From CAWCDJ01 sp963836015 (GTDB lineage Bacteria; Acidobacteriota; Terriglobia; Bryobacterales; Bryobacteraceae), in the NCBI GenBank assembly GCA_963836015.1, contig CAWIIF010000015.1:2294001-2358000 (forward strand): 64,000 nt of DNA. Reading direction: 5' to 3'. The stretch's first letter is position 1, and every line of letters starts with the position of its first letter. The notes beneath the pieces are model-generated. The model saw only the letters and a list, made by a program, of their open reading frames with translations. It ran no database searches and had not been told where the DNA came from. A program made the position numbers and the translations under genes. Positions 1-7,947 of this stretch are shown here, one piece after another.

Positions 1-691
1 AGCTCTGCACACCCGGGGCGTACACGTGGATGCGCGGCCCCGGTTTCACGTCCACGCTCAGGGTGATGCGCTGGCCCGGCCGGACTTCGCGGTCGCTCGC
101 CGCCGTGGTCAATGCGATGTGTTTGCCCGCCGCGGCTTCGTGGGAATTGGGTTCGATCCCGAACTGCCGCAGCAGAATGGACGCGGCCGTGTCGCGCACC
201 CGGTAGTCGTCTTCGAAGTACTTCGAGGCCACCACGCCGTTGGGATTCAGGATGTACGTTCCGGGGTAGGGAATACCATAGAACGGCGTGCCTTTATCCA
301 GCGTCTCGTTGAGGATGCCGTAGCGCCGGATGACCGCCGAATCCGGGTCTGACAGCAGTGGAAAAGTGATGCCGGCGCGTGCGGAGAACTGCTTCAACAC
401 AGCCACGCTGTCGTAGCTGACCGCCGCCAAACCCAATCCCGCCGCCTTGATCCGGGGAAGCGCCTGCTCCAACTCGACCAGTTGGCCCTTACAGAAAGGT
501 CACCAGTCGGCCGAGCGGTAAAATACCAGCATCAGCCCTTTGGGGCCCATCACCGATTTCAGAGTTTGCTGCGCGCCGTTTTGATCTTCCAGCCGGAAAT
601 CCGGGGCGGTCTCGCCAGGTTTGGGACCGGTGGGAACCGTGGCGGCCGACGCGGCTGCGCACAACAGAAGCGGCCATGCGCGGTAGAGCAC
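1..691 (-). CDS. Predicted selenocysteine-containing redoxin (AhpC/TSA-like), 3' end beyond window
   Basis: Reads from a GTG at 691 to the left edge. A hydrophobic leader (WPLLLCAAASA) suggests export. The redoxin part has GETAPDF, then FYRSADW, then an in-frame TGA at 502-500, then PFCKGQL. Related redoxins have a cysteine at the TGA position (ADWCPFCK), so the site would be UxxC. After the TGA the same frame stays open and redoxin-like for 166 codons (VSYDS, FPLLSDPDSAVIRRYG, GIPYPGTYILNPNG) into a beta-rich tail (RPGQRITLSVDVKPG) that reaches the edge. Seen: the intact frame on both sides of the TGA. Known: thiol redoxins with U replacing C exist. Inferred: selenocysteine insertion and thiol/peroxide reduction in the envelope. 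No sel genes lie in the window. A -10-like TACAAT ends 6 bases before the GTG and there is no clear SD, so the start may be leaderless. The alternative is a nonsense mutation. Confidence 0.85.
469..485 (-). promoter_or_regulatory. Bacterial SECIS-like hairpin after in-frame UGA
   Basis: On the minus strand a perfect 6-bp stem (CCAACT/AGTTGG) closes a 5-base loop GGTCG. The stem starts 15 bases after the UGA and the loop starts at +21. Known bacterial SECIS elements lie inside the coding region, place the apical loop about 16-37 bases from the UGA and carry a G in the first two loop positions; this one has GG. It would recruit SelB. The geometry is seen; the function is inferred. Confidence 0.8.
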
Positions 692-697
692 GCTCTC

Positions 698-703
698 ATT
701 GTA
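698..703 (-). promoter_or_regulatory. Candidate -10 element of the redoxin gene
   Basis: TACAAT on the minus strand, 6 bases before the GTG at 691. No good -35 was found. The position implies a transcript starting at or near the start codon. Confidence 0.4.
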
Positions 704-728
704 TACGCGGCCGCCTTTGTAGTACACT
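699..728 (+). promoter_or_regulatory. Candidate sigma70-type promoter for rplU-rpmA
   Basis: TTGTAT at 699-704 and TACACT at 723-728 are separated by 18 bases, facing rplU. The promoter region overlaps that of the divergent redoxin gene. ACACTAAGTGT (724-734), a small palindrome, overlaps the -10. Predicted by eye only. Confidence 0.4.
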
Positions 729-750
729 AAGTGTTTACTCCAGTGGTTCC

Positions 751-767
751 AACACACTCCGTGTGTT
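751..767 (+). promoter_or_regulatory. Hairpin in the rplU leader
   Basis: AACACAC, a TCC loop and GTGTGTT form a perfect 7-bp stem in the untranslated leader, 14 bases before the rplU SD. It could be an L21 autoregulatory structure or a protein-binding dyad. It has no U-tract, so it is not an intrinsic terminator. Confidence 0.45.
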
Positions 768-793
768 CTGGCTCCCAGACAAGAGGAATTGTG

Positions 794-1087
794 ATGCACG
801 CGATTATTGAAACCGGCGGAAAACAGTACCGGGTGGCTTCGGGAGATGTGCTCCGCGTCGAGAAACTGGCCGGCGATGTCGGCTCCGAAATCGAACTGCC
901 CGCCAAAGCGGCCTTCAAGGATGGCGGCGAGCTAGTCACGGGCGGCACCGTCAAGGCCACCATCGTGGGCAGCGGGCGAGGCGATAAGGTCCTGGTCTTC
1001 AAGTTCAAGCGCAAGAAGCAGTACAAGAAAACCATTGGGCACCGCCAGTCCTTCACCGAAGTGAAGGTCGGCGACATTCTGGTTTAG
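794..1087 (+). CDS. rplU: 50S ribosomal protein L21
   Basis: A 97-residue protein beginning MHAIIETGGKQYRV, the signature N-terminus of bL21, and ending FTEVKVGDIL in the conserved C-terminal region. It binds 23S rRNA in the large subunit. The SD AAGAGG (781-786) lies 7 bases before the ATG at 794; a GTG at 791 would add one residue. It is followed after 7 bases by rpmA, the usual L21-L27 pair, and then by obgE in the common bacterial order. Confidence 0.97.
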   Translation: MHAIIETGGKQYRVASGDVLRVEKLAGDVGSEIELPAKAAFKDGGELVTGGTVKATIVGSGRGDKVLVFKFKRKKQYKKTIGHRQSFTEVKVGDILV

Positions 1088-1094
1088 GTGACGT

Positions 1095-1352
1095 ATGGCT
1101 CATAAAAAAGGATTAGGCAGTTCGAAAAACGGGCGCGATTCGAATGCGCAGCGGCTGGGCGTAAAGGTCTTCGGCGGTCAACTGGTGCCGGGCGGGTCGA
1201 TCATCGTGCGGCAGCGCGGCACGAAGATCAAGCCGGGCCTGAACGTGGGCTGGGGCAAGGACGACACTCTTTTCGCGAAAGTGACCGGCGTGGTGGAGTT
1301 CAAAGACCGCGGGCGCCTGGGCAAGTTCGCCAGCGTGACGGCCTCCGAATAG
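1095..1352 (+). CDS. rpmA: 50S ribosomal protein L27
   Basis: An 85-residue protein of normal bL27 length. It begins MAHKKGLGSSKNGRDSN, whose lysine-rich N-terminal arm reaches the peptidyl-transferase centre, and contains GGQLVPGGSIIVRQRGTK. There is no N-terminal extension of the type cleaved in Firmicutes. It is co-transcribed with rplU and followed 24 bases later by an intrinsic terminator. Confidence 0.98.
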   Translation: MAHKKGLGSSKNGRDSNAQRLGVKVFGGQLVPGGSIIVRQRGTKIKPGLNVGWGKDDTLFAKVTGVVEFKDRGRLGKFASVTASE

Positions 1353-1376
1353 TCTCCCCTCCGATTTGTTTCCCAA

Positions 1377-1407
1377 GCCGCCGGTTTTGGAACAACCGGC
1401 GGCTTTT
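1377..1407 (+). terminator. Intrinsic terminator after rpmA
   Basis: A perfect 10-bp GC-rich stem (GCCGCCGGTT at 1377-1386, AACCGGCGGC at 1394-1403) with a 7-base loop, followed by TTTT at 1404-1407. It ends only two bases before the obgE ATG, so it would separate ribosomal-protein transcripts from obgE transcripts, completely or partly. Confidence 0.85.
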
Positions 1408-1409
1408 CT

Positions 1410-2426
1410 ATGTTATTCCTCGACGAAGCTAGAATCCTGGTGAAGGCCGGCGACGGTGGGAACGGCTGTCTCGCGTTTCGCAGGGAGAAGTACGTCCCTC
1501 GCGGCGGTCCGAGCGGCGGCGACGGGGGCCGCGGCGGAGACGTCACCCTGGTCGCCACCGAGCATCAGAACACCCTGCTTCAGTTCAGCTATAACCCCGA
1601 GCACAAGGCCGAGCGAGGCCGCCACGGCGAAGGCAGCAACAAGACCGGGGCTGACGGCCGCTCGATCGAGGTGGCTGTCCCGGTCGGAACCGTGGTATAC
1701 GACGAGGCGACGGGCGAAAAGCTGGTGGATTTCACCGAGCCCGGGCAGCGGTTCCTAGTGGCGCGGGGAGGCCGCGGCGGCCGTGGCAACGCACGCTTCA
1801 CTACTTCCACCCACCAGGCGCCGACCGAGCACGAAGCGGGGCATCCCGGAGACGAGAAGCGCCTGCGGCTCGAGTTGAAGCTGCTTGCCGACGTCGGGCT
1901 GGTGGGATATCCGAACGCCGGCAAATCCACGCTGATCTCGCGAATTTCAGCCGCCCGTCCCAAGATTGCGGACTATCCGTTCACGACGCTCGAGCCGAAC
2001 CTCGGAGTGGTGCAACTGGCGAACTACCGGAGTTTCGTGGTCGCCGACATTCCCGGCCTGATCGAAGGAGCCCACCTGGGAGCCGGACTGGGGGTTCAAT
2101 TTCTGCGCCACATCGAGCGCACGCGCCTGCTGGCGCACCTGGTGGACGTCTCCGAGGCCAGCGGCCGCGAGCCGGCCCGCGATTTCGAAGTAATCATGGA
2201 AGAGTTGGAGAGCTTCAGCGCGGAGCTGGCGCGGAAGCCCATGATCGTGGTGGCCACCAAAATGGACGCTGCGCAGGACCCCGAGCGCGTCGCATCGCTA
2301 CGCGATCTCGCGGCCCGGCGCGGCCTCCCGTTCTTCGAGATCTCGAGTGCGACCGGCCAGGGCATCGAGAACCTGAAATTCGCCATGGCCGAGCGCGTTC
2401 TGACACCCGCGCCCGCCGCGGATTAG
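1410..2426 (+). CDS. obgE: Obg family GTPase (ObgE/CgtA)
   Basis: A 338-residue protein with the Obg order. The glycine-rich N-domain (about 1-158) starts FLDEARILVKAGDGGNGCLAFRRE and has GGRGGRGNARF. The G domain has G1 GYPNAGKST, G2 PFTTLEPNLG, G3 DIPGLIEGA and G4 ATKMD. There is almost no C-terminal extension. It is a ribosome-associated GTPase of late 50S maturation and stress control. The start is fixed by homology to the family N-terminus. There is no SD, because the preceding bases are the T-tract and stem of the rpmA terminator. Confidence 0.96.
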   Translation: MLFLDEARILVKAGDGGNGCLAFRREKYVPRGGPSGGDGGRGGDVTLVATEHQNTLLQFSYNPEHKAERGRHGEGSNKTGADGRSIEVAVPVGTVVYDEATGEKLVDFTEPGQRFLVARGGRGGRGNARFTTSTHQAPTEHEAGHPGDEKRLRLELKLLADVGLVGYPNAGKSTLISRISAARPKIADYPFTTLEPNLGVVQLANYRSFVVADIPGLIEGAHLGAGLGVQFLRHIERTRLLAHLVDVSEASGREPARDFEVIMEELESFSAELARKPMIVVATKMDAAQDPERVASLRDLAARRGLPFFEISSATGQGIENLKFAMAERVLTPAPAAD

Positions 2427-2532
2427 CCGGCCGGACAGTTCCGCATCAAAAAGCCGAATCCAACCGATAAAAGATTTCGGCTTCCCTTTCACCCCGGCCT
2501 TGCGCAAACATGAACACTGGAGATGTGCATCC

Positions 2533-3978
2533 ATGCAGTTCTCCGCATACGACACACACGGCTTCTACGACGAGATGTTCGAAGACAGCGGCCATCCGAG
2601 GCCGCACGGCAGGCTGCTGCTGGAGACGGTCGAGGCGCTGTCCGACGGCCAGCTTCTGCGATACAAGCACGCCGCCGAGCGATTGCTGCTGCAGATGGGA
2701 ATCACGTTCAACGTATACGGAGATTCCGCCGGGAAGGAGCGAATTTTTCCGTTCGACCTGATCCCCAGGATTATTCCGGCCGATGAGTGGGAGCACCTCG
2801 AACGCGGTTTGCAGCAGCGGGTTCATGCCCTGAACCTGTTCATAGACGACATCTATCACGACCAGAAGATCCTGAAGGACGGCGTGATTCCGGGCGACGT
2901 GGTGCTGTCGGCGGCTTCGTACCGCAAGCAGTGCCACGGCCTGTTTCCGCCGCGCCGCGTCTGGTGCCACATCACCGGCACCGACCTGGTGCGCGACCGC
3001 GACGGGTGCTATTACGTGCTGGAGGACAACCTGCGGGTGCCCTCCGGTGTCTCCTACGTGCTCGAGAATCGCGAAGTGCTGAAGCGGATCTTCCCGGCGG
3101 TATTCGAGGGGCTGCCGGTGCGGCCGGTGAACGAGTATCCGAGCCGGCTGCTCGATATGCTGGAATCGATCGCGCCGCGCGGCGATACGCGCCCGCGCGT
3201 GGTGCTGCTGACGCCGGGCATCCACAACTCGGCGTATTTCGAGCACAGCTTTCTGGCGCAGCAGATGGGCGTTCAGCTGGTGGAAGGCCGCGACCTGGTG
3301 GTGGACGGCGGCGGCGTCTTCATGCGGACGACCAAGGGACTCGAGCGGGTGGATGTGATCTATCGCCGCATCGACGACGATTTCCTGGACCCCGAGGCGT
3401 TCCGCGCGGATTCGCTGCTGGGCGTCGCGGGACTGATGCGGGCCTATCGCGACGGGCAGGTGGCGCTGGCGAATGCACCCGGCAACGGTGTGGCCGACGA
3501 TAAGGTCATTTATGCCTACGTGCCGGACATGATCCGCTATTACGAGGACGCCGAGCCGATTCTTCCCAACGTGCCCACTTACCTCTGCTGGCGCGACAAC
3601 GACCGCGGCTACGTGCTGGACCATCTGCATGAGCTGGTGGTGAAGGCGGCCAACGAGTCGGGCGGATACGGAATGCTGGTGGGTCCGCATTCCACGAAGC
3701 AGCAGCAGGCGGATTTCGCCGACAAGATCCGTGCGAATCCGCGGAACTACATCGCGCAGCCGACGCTTTCCCTCTCGCGCGTGCCCACCATCGTGGACGA
3801 CCATTTCGAGGGCCGGCACGTGGACCTGCGGCCCTACGTTCTCTACGGCAAGGACATCTACGTGGTGCCGGGCGGCCTGACGCGGGTGGCGATGACCAAA
3901 GGTTCGCTGGTGGTGAATTCTTCCCAGGGAGGCGGAAGCAAGGACACCTGGGTGCTTTCCAAAGGGGAGGTCGAGTGA
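2533..3978 (+). CDS. Circularly permuted ATP-grasp protein (type 2)
   Basis: A 481-residue protein of the circularly permuted ATP-grasp family (former DUF404/DUF407). Family-typical stretches are GITFNVYGD, ERIFPFDLIPRIIP, DIYHDQKILKDG, YVLEDNLRVPSGVSYVLENR, KAANESGGYGMLVGP and the end GGGSKDTWVL. Known: such proteins are predicted amide/peptide-bond-forming ligases found with alpha-E proteins, transglutaminases and Anbu. Here they stand first in that same cluster. GGAG at about 2519-2522 precedes the ATG. The stop overlaps the next start (TGATG). The substrate is unknown; the role is inferred from context. Confidence 0.93.
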   Translation: MQFSAYDTHGFYDEMFEDSGHPRPHGRLLLETVEALSDGQLLRYKHAAERLLLQMGITFNVYGDSAGKERIFPFDLIPRIIPADEWEHLERGLQQRVHALNLFIDDIYHDQKILKDGVIPGDVVLSAASYRKQCHGLFPPRRVWCHITGTDLVRDRDGCYYVLEDNLRVPSGVSYVLENREVLKRIFPAVFEGLPVRPVNEYPSRLLDMLESIAPRGDTRPRVVLLTPGIHNSAYFEHSFLAQQMGVQLVEGRDLVVDGGGVFMRTTKGLERVDVIYRRIDDDFLDPEAFRADSLLGVAGLMRAYRDGQVALANAPGNGVADDKVIYAYVPDMIRYYEDAEPILPNVPTYLCWRDNDRGYVLDHLHELVVKAANESGGYGMLVGPHSTKQQQADFADKIRANPRNYIAQPTLSLSRVPTIVDDHFEGRHVDLRPYVLYGKDIYVVPGGLTRVAMTKGSLVVNSSQGGGSKDTWVLSKGEVE

Positions 3979-4970
3979 TGATGACCCTGGCGCCGGCGCG
4001 GCCGCTGCTCAGCCGCGTAGCCGATTCGGTGTACTGGATGGGGCGCTACATGGAGCGCGCTGAAAACGTGGCGCGGTTCCTCGATGTGAATCAGAACCTG
4101 ATGCTCGACCTGCCGTTCGGATACGGCGACCAGTGGCAGCCGATCGTGGATACGACCGGCGACCGCGCGCGGTTCCTCGAGCTTTACAGCGCGGCCACGC
4201 AGGAAAACGTGGTGCGCTTTCTGGCCTTCGACTCGCGCAATCCCAACTCGATCTGGTCGTGCGTGCTGGCGGCGCGAGAAAATGCGCGATCGGTGCGGGA
4301 AACGATCTCCTCGGAAATGTGGGAGCAGATCAACACGCTTTACCTGCTGGTCGCTTCGGAGAGCCGCAAGCCTGTGCCCGAAGTGCTGCCGGAGTTTTGC
4401 CGCCTGGTGCGGATGGCGTGCCACCTGTTTCAGGGGATTACGCACGTCACTATGAGCCATAACGAAGCGTGGCACTTCATCCGGCTGGGGACGAGCCTCG
4501 AGCGCGCCGACAAGGCGACGCGCATCCTGGACGTGAAGTACTTCATCCTGCTGCCCTCCGTCACGGATATCGGGACGCCCTACGACGATGTGCAATGGTC
4601 GGCGGTATTGAAATCGGTGAGCGGCTTCGAGATGTACCGGAAGCGCTACGGCCGGATCGCGCCGGACCGGATCGTGGAGTTTCTGCTGCTGGACGGAGAG
4701 TTCCCGCGCGCCGTGCGCTACTGCATCGGGGTGGCGGACACCTCGCTGCACGCCATCACGGGAACGCCGGCCGGCGCTTTTTCCTGCGCCAGCGAGCAGC
4801 GGCTGGGCTTATTGCGTTCGGAACTCAACTTCGCCCAGGTGGAAACCATTCTCCGCTCGGGGCTACACGAATTTTTCGACGCGCTGCAGGTGAAAATGAA
4901 TACAATCGATGAATGCATCTCGGGCGACTTTTTCGCCCAGCGGCCGTACGCCCAGAGAGTGGCCGGATAG
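3978..4970 (+). CDS. Alpha-E domain protein (DUF403)
   Basis: About 330 residues, largely helical, with the family-typical N-terminus SRVADSVYWMGRYMERAENVAR. Later parts (LGTSLERADKATRILDVKY, FPRAVRYCI) also fit alpha-E proteins, which almost always accompany the permuted ATP-grasp enzyme. It may act as its partner or scaffold; no catalytic residues are established. The ATG at 3978 shares bases with the upstream stop and follows AAAGGGGAGG by about 8 bases. GTG at 3975 and ATG at 3981 are alternatives. Confidence 0.92.
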   Translation: MMTLAPARPLLSRVADSVYWMGRYMERAENVARFLDVNQNLMLDLPFGYGDQWQPIVDTTGDRARFLELYSAATQENVVRFLAFDSRNPNSIWSCVLAARENARSVRETISSEMWEQINTLYLLVASESRKPVPEVLPEFCRLVRMACHLFQGITHVTMSHNEAWHFIRLGTSLERADKATRILDVKYFILLPSVTDIGTPYDDVQWSAVLKSVSGFEMYRKRYGRIAPDRIVEFLLLDGEFPRAVRYCIGVADTSLHAITGTPAGAFSCASEQRLGLLRSELNFAQVETILRSGLHEFFDALQVKMNTIDECISGDFFAQRPYAQRVAG

Positions 4971-4983
4971 CGGAATTGAACGA

Positions 4984-5727
4984 ATGACCTTCTGTCTTGG
5001 AATTACCGTGGAGCAGGGCCTGGTCGCCATTGCGGACACGCGGGTGGTGGCCGGCAACGAGTGCCTGGTGGCCCGGAAGACGGCCAGTTACCAGGGGCCG
5101 GGCTTTTCGTTTTTCGTGATGACCTCGGGGCTGAGGTCGCTGCGCGATAAGATCCTGCTGTTCTTCGAGGAGGCTTTCTCGAAGGAGACGCAGGCGCGCG
5201 AGAGGCTCTATAAGGTAGTGAACCTGTACGCGAAGCAGGTGCGCCGGGTCGCCGACGAGGATGGCGACGCGCTGCATCGCGCGGAGTTGAGCTTCAACGC
5301 TTATTCGCTGATCGGCGGGCAGATGGCCGGCGATTCCGCGCACCGCCTGTTCCTGGTCTATCCCGAGGGGAACTGGGTGGAGATCGGCCCTGACACCCCG
5401 TACCAGATCATCGGCGCGTCCGGATTCGGGAAGCCGATTCTGGAGCGGTCGCTGACACGCAGCGATTCGATGCAGTATGCGTTCAAGGTCGGGCTGCTGG
5501 CGTTCGATGCGACGCGGTTGTGCGCGGCGGATGTGGATTTTCCAATGGACGTGGTTCTGTATTCGACCGGAAGCTACACGCTGGTGGAGCAGCGCTACGA
5601 GCGCGACGACCTGCGCGAGATCTCCAACTGGTGGCAGGACCGGATGAGGCGCAGCGTGCAGGATCTGCCGGCGGAATGGATCGATGCCGCGTTCTCGCGG
5701 CTCACGCGCGACGAACTGGTGCTCTGA
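4984..5727 (+). CDS. Anbu-type bacterial proteasome homologue (Ntn-hydrolase)
   Basis: A 247-residue proteasome beta-like protein. It begins MTFCLGITVEQGLVAIADTR. Removing Met would leave Thr1 as the catalytic nucleophile, with Asp at position 17 (ADTR) as in proteasome beta subunits and a Lys at about 31 (ARKT) near the usual Lys33. Length fits Anbu, which is longer than HslV. Known: Anbu forms rings or helical assemblies and is genomically linked to ATP-grasp, alpha-E and transglutaminase genes. Inferred: it cleaves a peptide made or modified by its neighbours. The start is chosen at 4984 because upstream in-frame residues lack the family pattern and would bury the Thr. Confidence 0.9.
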   Translation: MTFCLGITVEQGLVAIADTRVVAGNECLVARKTASYQGPGFSFFVMTSGLRSLRDKILLFFEEAFSKETQARERLYKVVNLYAKQVRRVADEDGDALHRAELSFNAYSLIGGQMAGDSAHRLFLVYPEGNWVEIGPDTPYQIIGASGFGKPILERSLTRSDSMQYAFKVGLLAFDATRLCAADVDFPMDVVLYSTGSYTLVEQRYERDDLREISNWWQDRMRRSVQDLPAEWIDAAFSRLTRDELVL

Positions 5728-5739
5728 ACCGCTCCGAGC

Positions 5740-6561
5740 ATGCGAATCGCTGTCACGCATTCCACCGTGTACCGGTACGACGCGCCGGTTACCCAGGAGC
5801 CCCATACCTTTCGTTTCCGGCCGCGCACCGACGCGTCCCAGCGCCTGCTCACCTTCGCAATGCAGATTTCGCCGGTCCCCGCCGGCCAGAGCGAGTGCCT
5901 CGACCGCGACGGCAACATCGTTCGGGAAGCCTGGTTCGACACGCCAATGACGGAACTGGCGGTCCAGAGCTCGTTCGAGGTGGAAACGCTGCGGAGCAAT
6001 CCCTTCGACTTTCTGCTGCTGGGCAGCGGAAATCTGCCGCTCGAATCCGATGAAGGGCTGGCACCATACCGGTCTGTGCCTGTCGAACCGGTGCGCAAGT
6101 TCGCACAGGCGATCGCCTCGCAAGTTGGGGGAACGGTGATGCCGTTTCTGGGGACCCTCAGCCACGAAATGTTCGAAGGGTTCGGCCACGAGATCCGTGA
6201 CGAAGGTCCGGCACACCCGGCGGAGGTGACACTGCGTGAGCGGGCGGGGACGTGCCGCGATCTGGCACTGCTCTTCTGCGCGGCGTGCCGCACGGTCGGG
6301 ATTCCGGCCCGCTTCGTGAGCGGCTACGCGTGCGAAGCGGCCTCCGAGGAACGGTCCGACATGCACGCCTGGGCCGAAGTCTACCTCCCCGGCGGGGGGT
6401 GGCGCGGTTACGACCCGTCGCAGGGGCTGGCGGTCTCGACTTCGCATGTCGCGGTCGCGGCCGCCGCCGATCCCGAGAGTGCCTCGCCGGTTTCGGGCAC
6501 CTATCGAGGCTCGGCGCGCTCAAAGATGCACTACGCGATCTCGATGCAGGCTCGGGCGTAG
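5740..6561 (+). CDS. Transglutaminase-like cysteine protease family protein
   Basis: A 273-residue protein with the bacterial transglutaminase N-terminal region (MRIAVTHSTVYRYDAPV, PHTFRFRPR) followed by the papain-like core. The likely triad is Cys in RAGTCRDLALLF, His in DMHAWAEVYLP and Asp in WRGYDPSQG. Proteins of this group are predicted peptidases or amide-transfer enzymes. It is the last gene of the ATP-grasp/alpha-E/Anbu cluster, 12 bases after Anbu. The enzyme class is clear; the substrate is not. Confidence 0.93.
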   Translation: MRIAVTHSTVYRYDAPVTQEPHTFRFRPRTDASQRLLTFAMQISPVPAGQSECLDRDGNIVREAWFDTPMTELAVQSSFEVETLRSNPFDFLLLGSGNLPLESDEGLAPYRSVPVEPVRKFAQAIASQVGGTVMPFLGTLSHEMFEGFGHEIRDEGPAHPAEVTLRERAGTCRDLALLFCAACRTVGIPARFVSGYACEAASEERSDMHAWAEVYLPGGGWRGYDPSQGLAVSTSHVAVAAAADPESASPVSGTYRGSARSKMHYAISMQARA

Positions 6562-6577
6562 CTGTATGGAGGGTCGG

Positions 6578-7138
6578 CTACGCCTGGGAGTCCGTGTTGC
6601 GGCGCCACTCTTCGGCCAGCAGGCTCCAGATGACCAGGTCGACCCAGCGGTCGTTTACCCATTGGGCCTCGCGTGCGACTCCTTCGCGCGTAAAGCCCAG
6701 GCGTTGGGGCACCGCGCAACTGCGGTGGTTGTCCGCGCCGCAGCGGATTTCGACACGATGCAAGTGGGCTTCGCCAAACAGATAGTCGAGTATCACGGCG
6801 CATCCGCGGGTGACCAGGCCGCGGCCTTCGTGGCCCGAGTCCAGCCAGTATCCGATGCTGCAACTACGATCCGGCCAGTTGATGGGATGGCAGCCGATGG
6901 ATCCGGCGAAGGCGCCATCCACCCAAATGCCCGATTGGGGTCCCAGGTTCGCCTCCGCCTGTTCGATCGTCCGGCTGAGAAAGTCGCGCACATCGTCGGC
7001 CGATTCGGTCTGGTCAACCCACGGAAGCCAGACCCGGATGCGAGCCCGGTTGCGATCAACGGCCGCGAAGATGGGTTCCGCATCGGCCAGTTGGAACTGC
7101 CGCAATTCCACGCCGGGGCAGATGACGCGCTGAAACAT
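6578..7138 (-). CDS. GNAT acetyltransferase, RimJ/RimL type
   Basis: A 186-residue RimL-like N-acetyltransferase. Recognisable parts are LRQFQLADAEPIFAAVDRNR, the central SIGYWLDSGHEGRGLVTRG (acetyl-CoA binding motif A, with the Q/R-x-x-G-x-G/A turn as HEGRGL) and HRVEIRCGADNHRSCAVPQRLGF. It would transfer acetyl from acetyl-CoA to a protein N-terminus or small amine. Its ATG overlaps the stop of the LOG-family gene (TGATG), so it is translationally coupled as the last gene of lpxD-LOG-GNAT. Confidence 0.88.
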   Translation of the reverse strand: MFQRVICPGVELRQFQLADAEPIFAAVDRNRARIRVWLPWVDQTESADDVRDFLSRTIEQAEANLGPQSGIWVDGAFAGSIGCHPINWPDRSCSIGYWLDSGHEGRGLVTRGCAVILDYLFGEAHLHRVEIRCGADNHRSCAVPQRLGFTREGVAREAQWVNDRWVDLVIWSLLAEEWRRNTDSQA

Positions 7139-7947
7139 CAGGCCGTACCCGAAGGATTCTGGGGATTACGGGATTTCGAGATCGCGGGCGTTTCCGGAGT
7201 GTCGGTCTGCATCGCATACATCGTGAGGCCCTCTTTGAGGATCTCGAACGCGGTGGCCGGATCGTCCGCATACTGGAAGAGATTGAGGTCTTCGGGCGAG
7301 ATCATTTCGTATTTCACCAGGGCGTCGAAGTTGATGATCTCCTTCCAGTACTTCGAGCCGTACAGCAGGATCGTCATCTTCTTAGCCAGCTTTTGCGTCT
7401 GGGTAAGCGTGAGAAGCTCCATCATCTCGTCCATCGTGCCGAAGCCGCCGGGGAACACCACCAGCGCCTTGGCCAGGTAGGCGAACCAGAACTTACGCAT
7501 GAAGAAGTAGTGGAACTCGAAGCTGAGCTCCGGGGTGATGTACGGATTGGGGAACTGCTCGAACGGCAACCCGATATTGAGGCCGATGGTCTTGCCCCCT
7601 GCTTCGAAAGCGCCGCGGTTGGCCGCCTCCATGATTCCCGGGCCGCCGCCCGAACAGACTACGAAACGGTACGTGCTGTTGGTGAATTGATCGGCCCACT
7701 CGGTGAGCGTCCGGGCGAGCGCGCGGGCATCCTGGTAATACTCGGCCAGGGGCCCGTCTTCGCGTACCCGGGCCGAGCCGAAGAACACCACGGTGTCCCG
7801 AATCTTTTCGCGACGGAAATGTGAGAGCGGCTCGATAAACTCGCCCAGAATGCGCAGGGCCCGCGCATCCGGACTGTTCAGGAACTTCTCGTTCATATAG
7901 GCGACCGGACGCCGGTCGCTATGTGGTGGTTTGTTTGGCTCGGACAT
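7138..7947 (-). CDS. LOG family protein (TIGR00730-like, Rossmann fold)
   Basis: A 269-residue protein with the two LOG signatures, SGGGPGIMEAANRGA and PGGFGTMDEMME, the latter being the PGGxGTxxE nucleotide-binding motif. The N-terminus DTVVFFGSARV is also typical. LOG enzymes release cytokinin-type bases from nucleoside monophosphates, and many bacterial members are simply nucleotide 5'-monophosphate phosphoribohydrolases; older annotation as lysine decarboxylase is wrong. It starts 29 bases inside the end of lpxD, an unusually deep overlap, suggesting coupled translation. Confidence 0.9.
   Translation of the reverse strand: MSEPNKPPHSDRRPVAYMNEKFLNSPDARALRILGEFIEPLSHFRREKIRDTVVFFGSARVREDGPLAEYYQDARALARTLTEWADQFTNSTYRFVVCSGGGPGIMEAANRGAFEAGGKTIGLNIGLPFEQFPNPYITPELSFEFHYFFMRKFWFAYLAKALVVFPGGFGTMDEMMELLTLTQTQKLAKKMTILLYGSKYWKEIINFDALVKYEMISPEDLNLFQYADDPATAFEILKEGLTMYAMQTDTPETPAISKSRNPQNPSGTA

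Noticed and set aside
500..799. Short 99-residue protein ending at the TGA
   Set aside because: The frame continues past the TGA as a normal redoxin, so the short form is a truncation artefact.
2446..3819. Long open frame on the minus strand opposite the ATP-grasp gene (457 codons)
   Set aside because: Composition is Arg/His/Ala-rich without a family match, and the opposite strand encodes a clear ATP-grasp protein. High GC leaves antisense frames open.
4825..6447. 540-codon minus-strand frame over the alpha-E, Anbu and transglutaminase genes
   Set aside because: No recognisable domain; it crosses three well-supported genes on the other strand.
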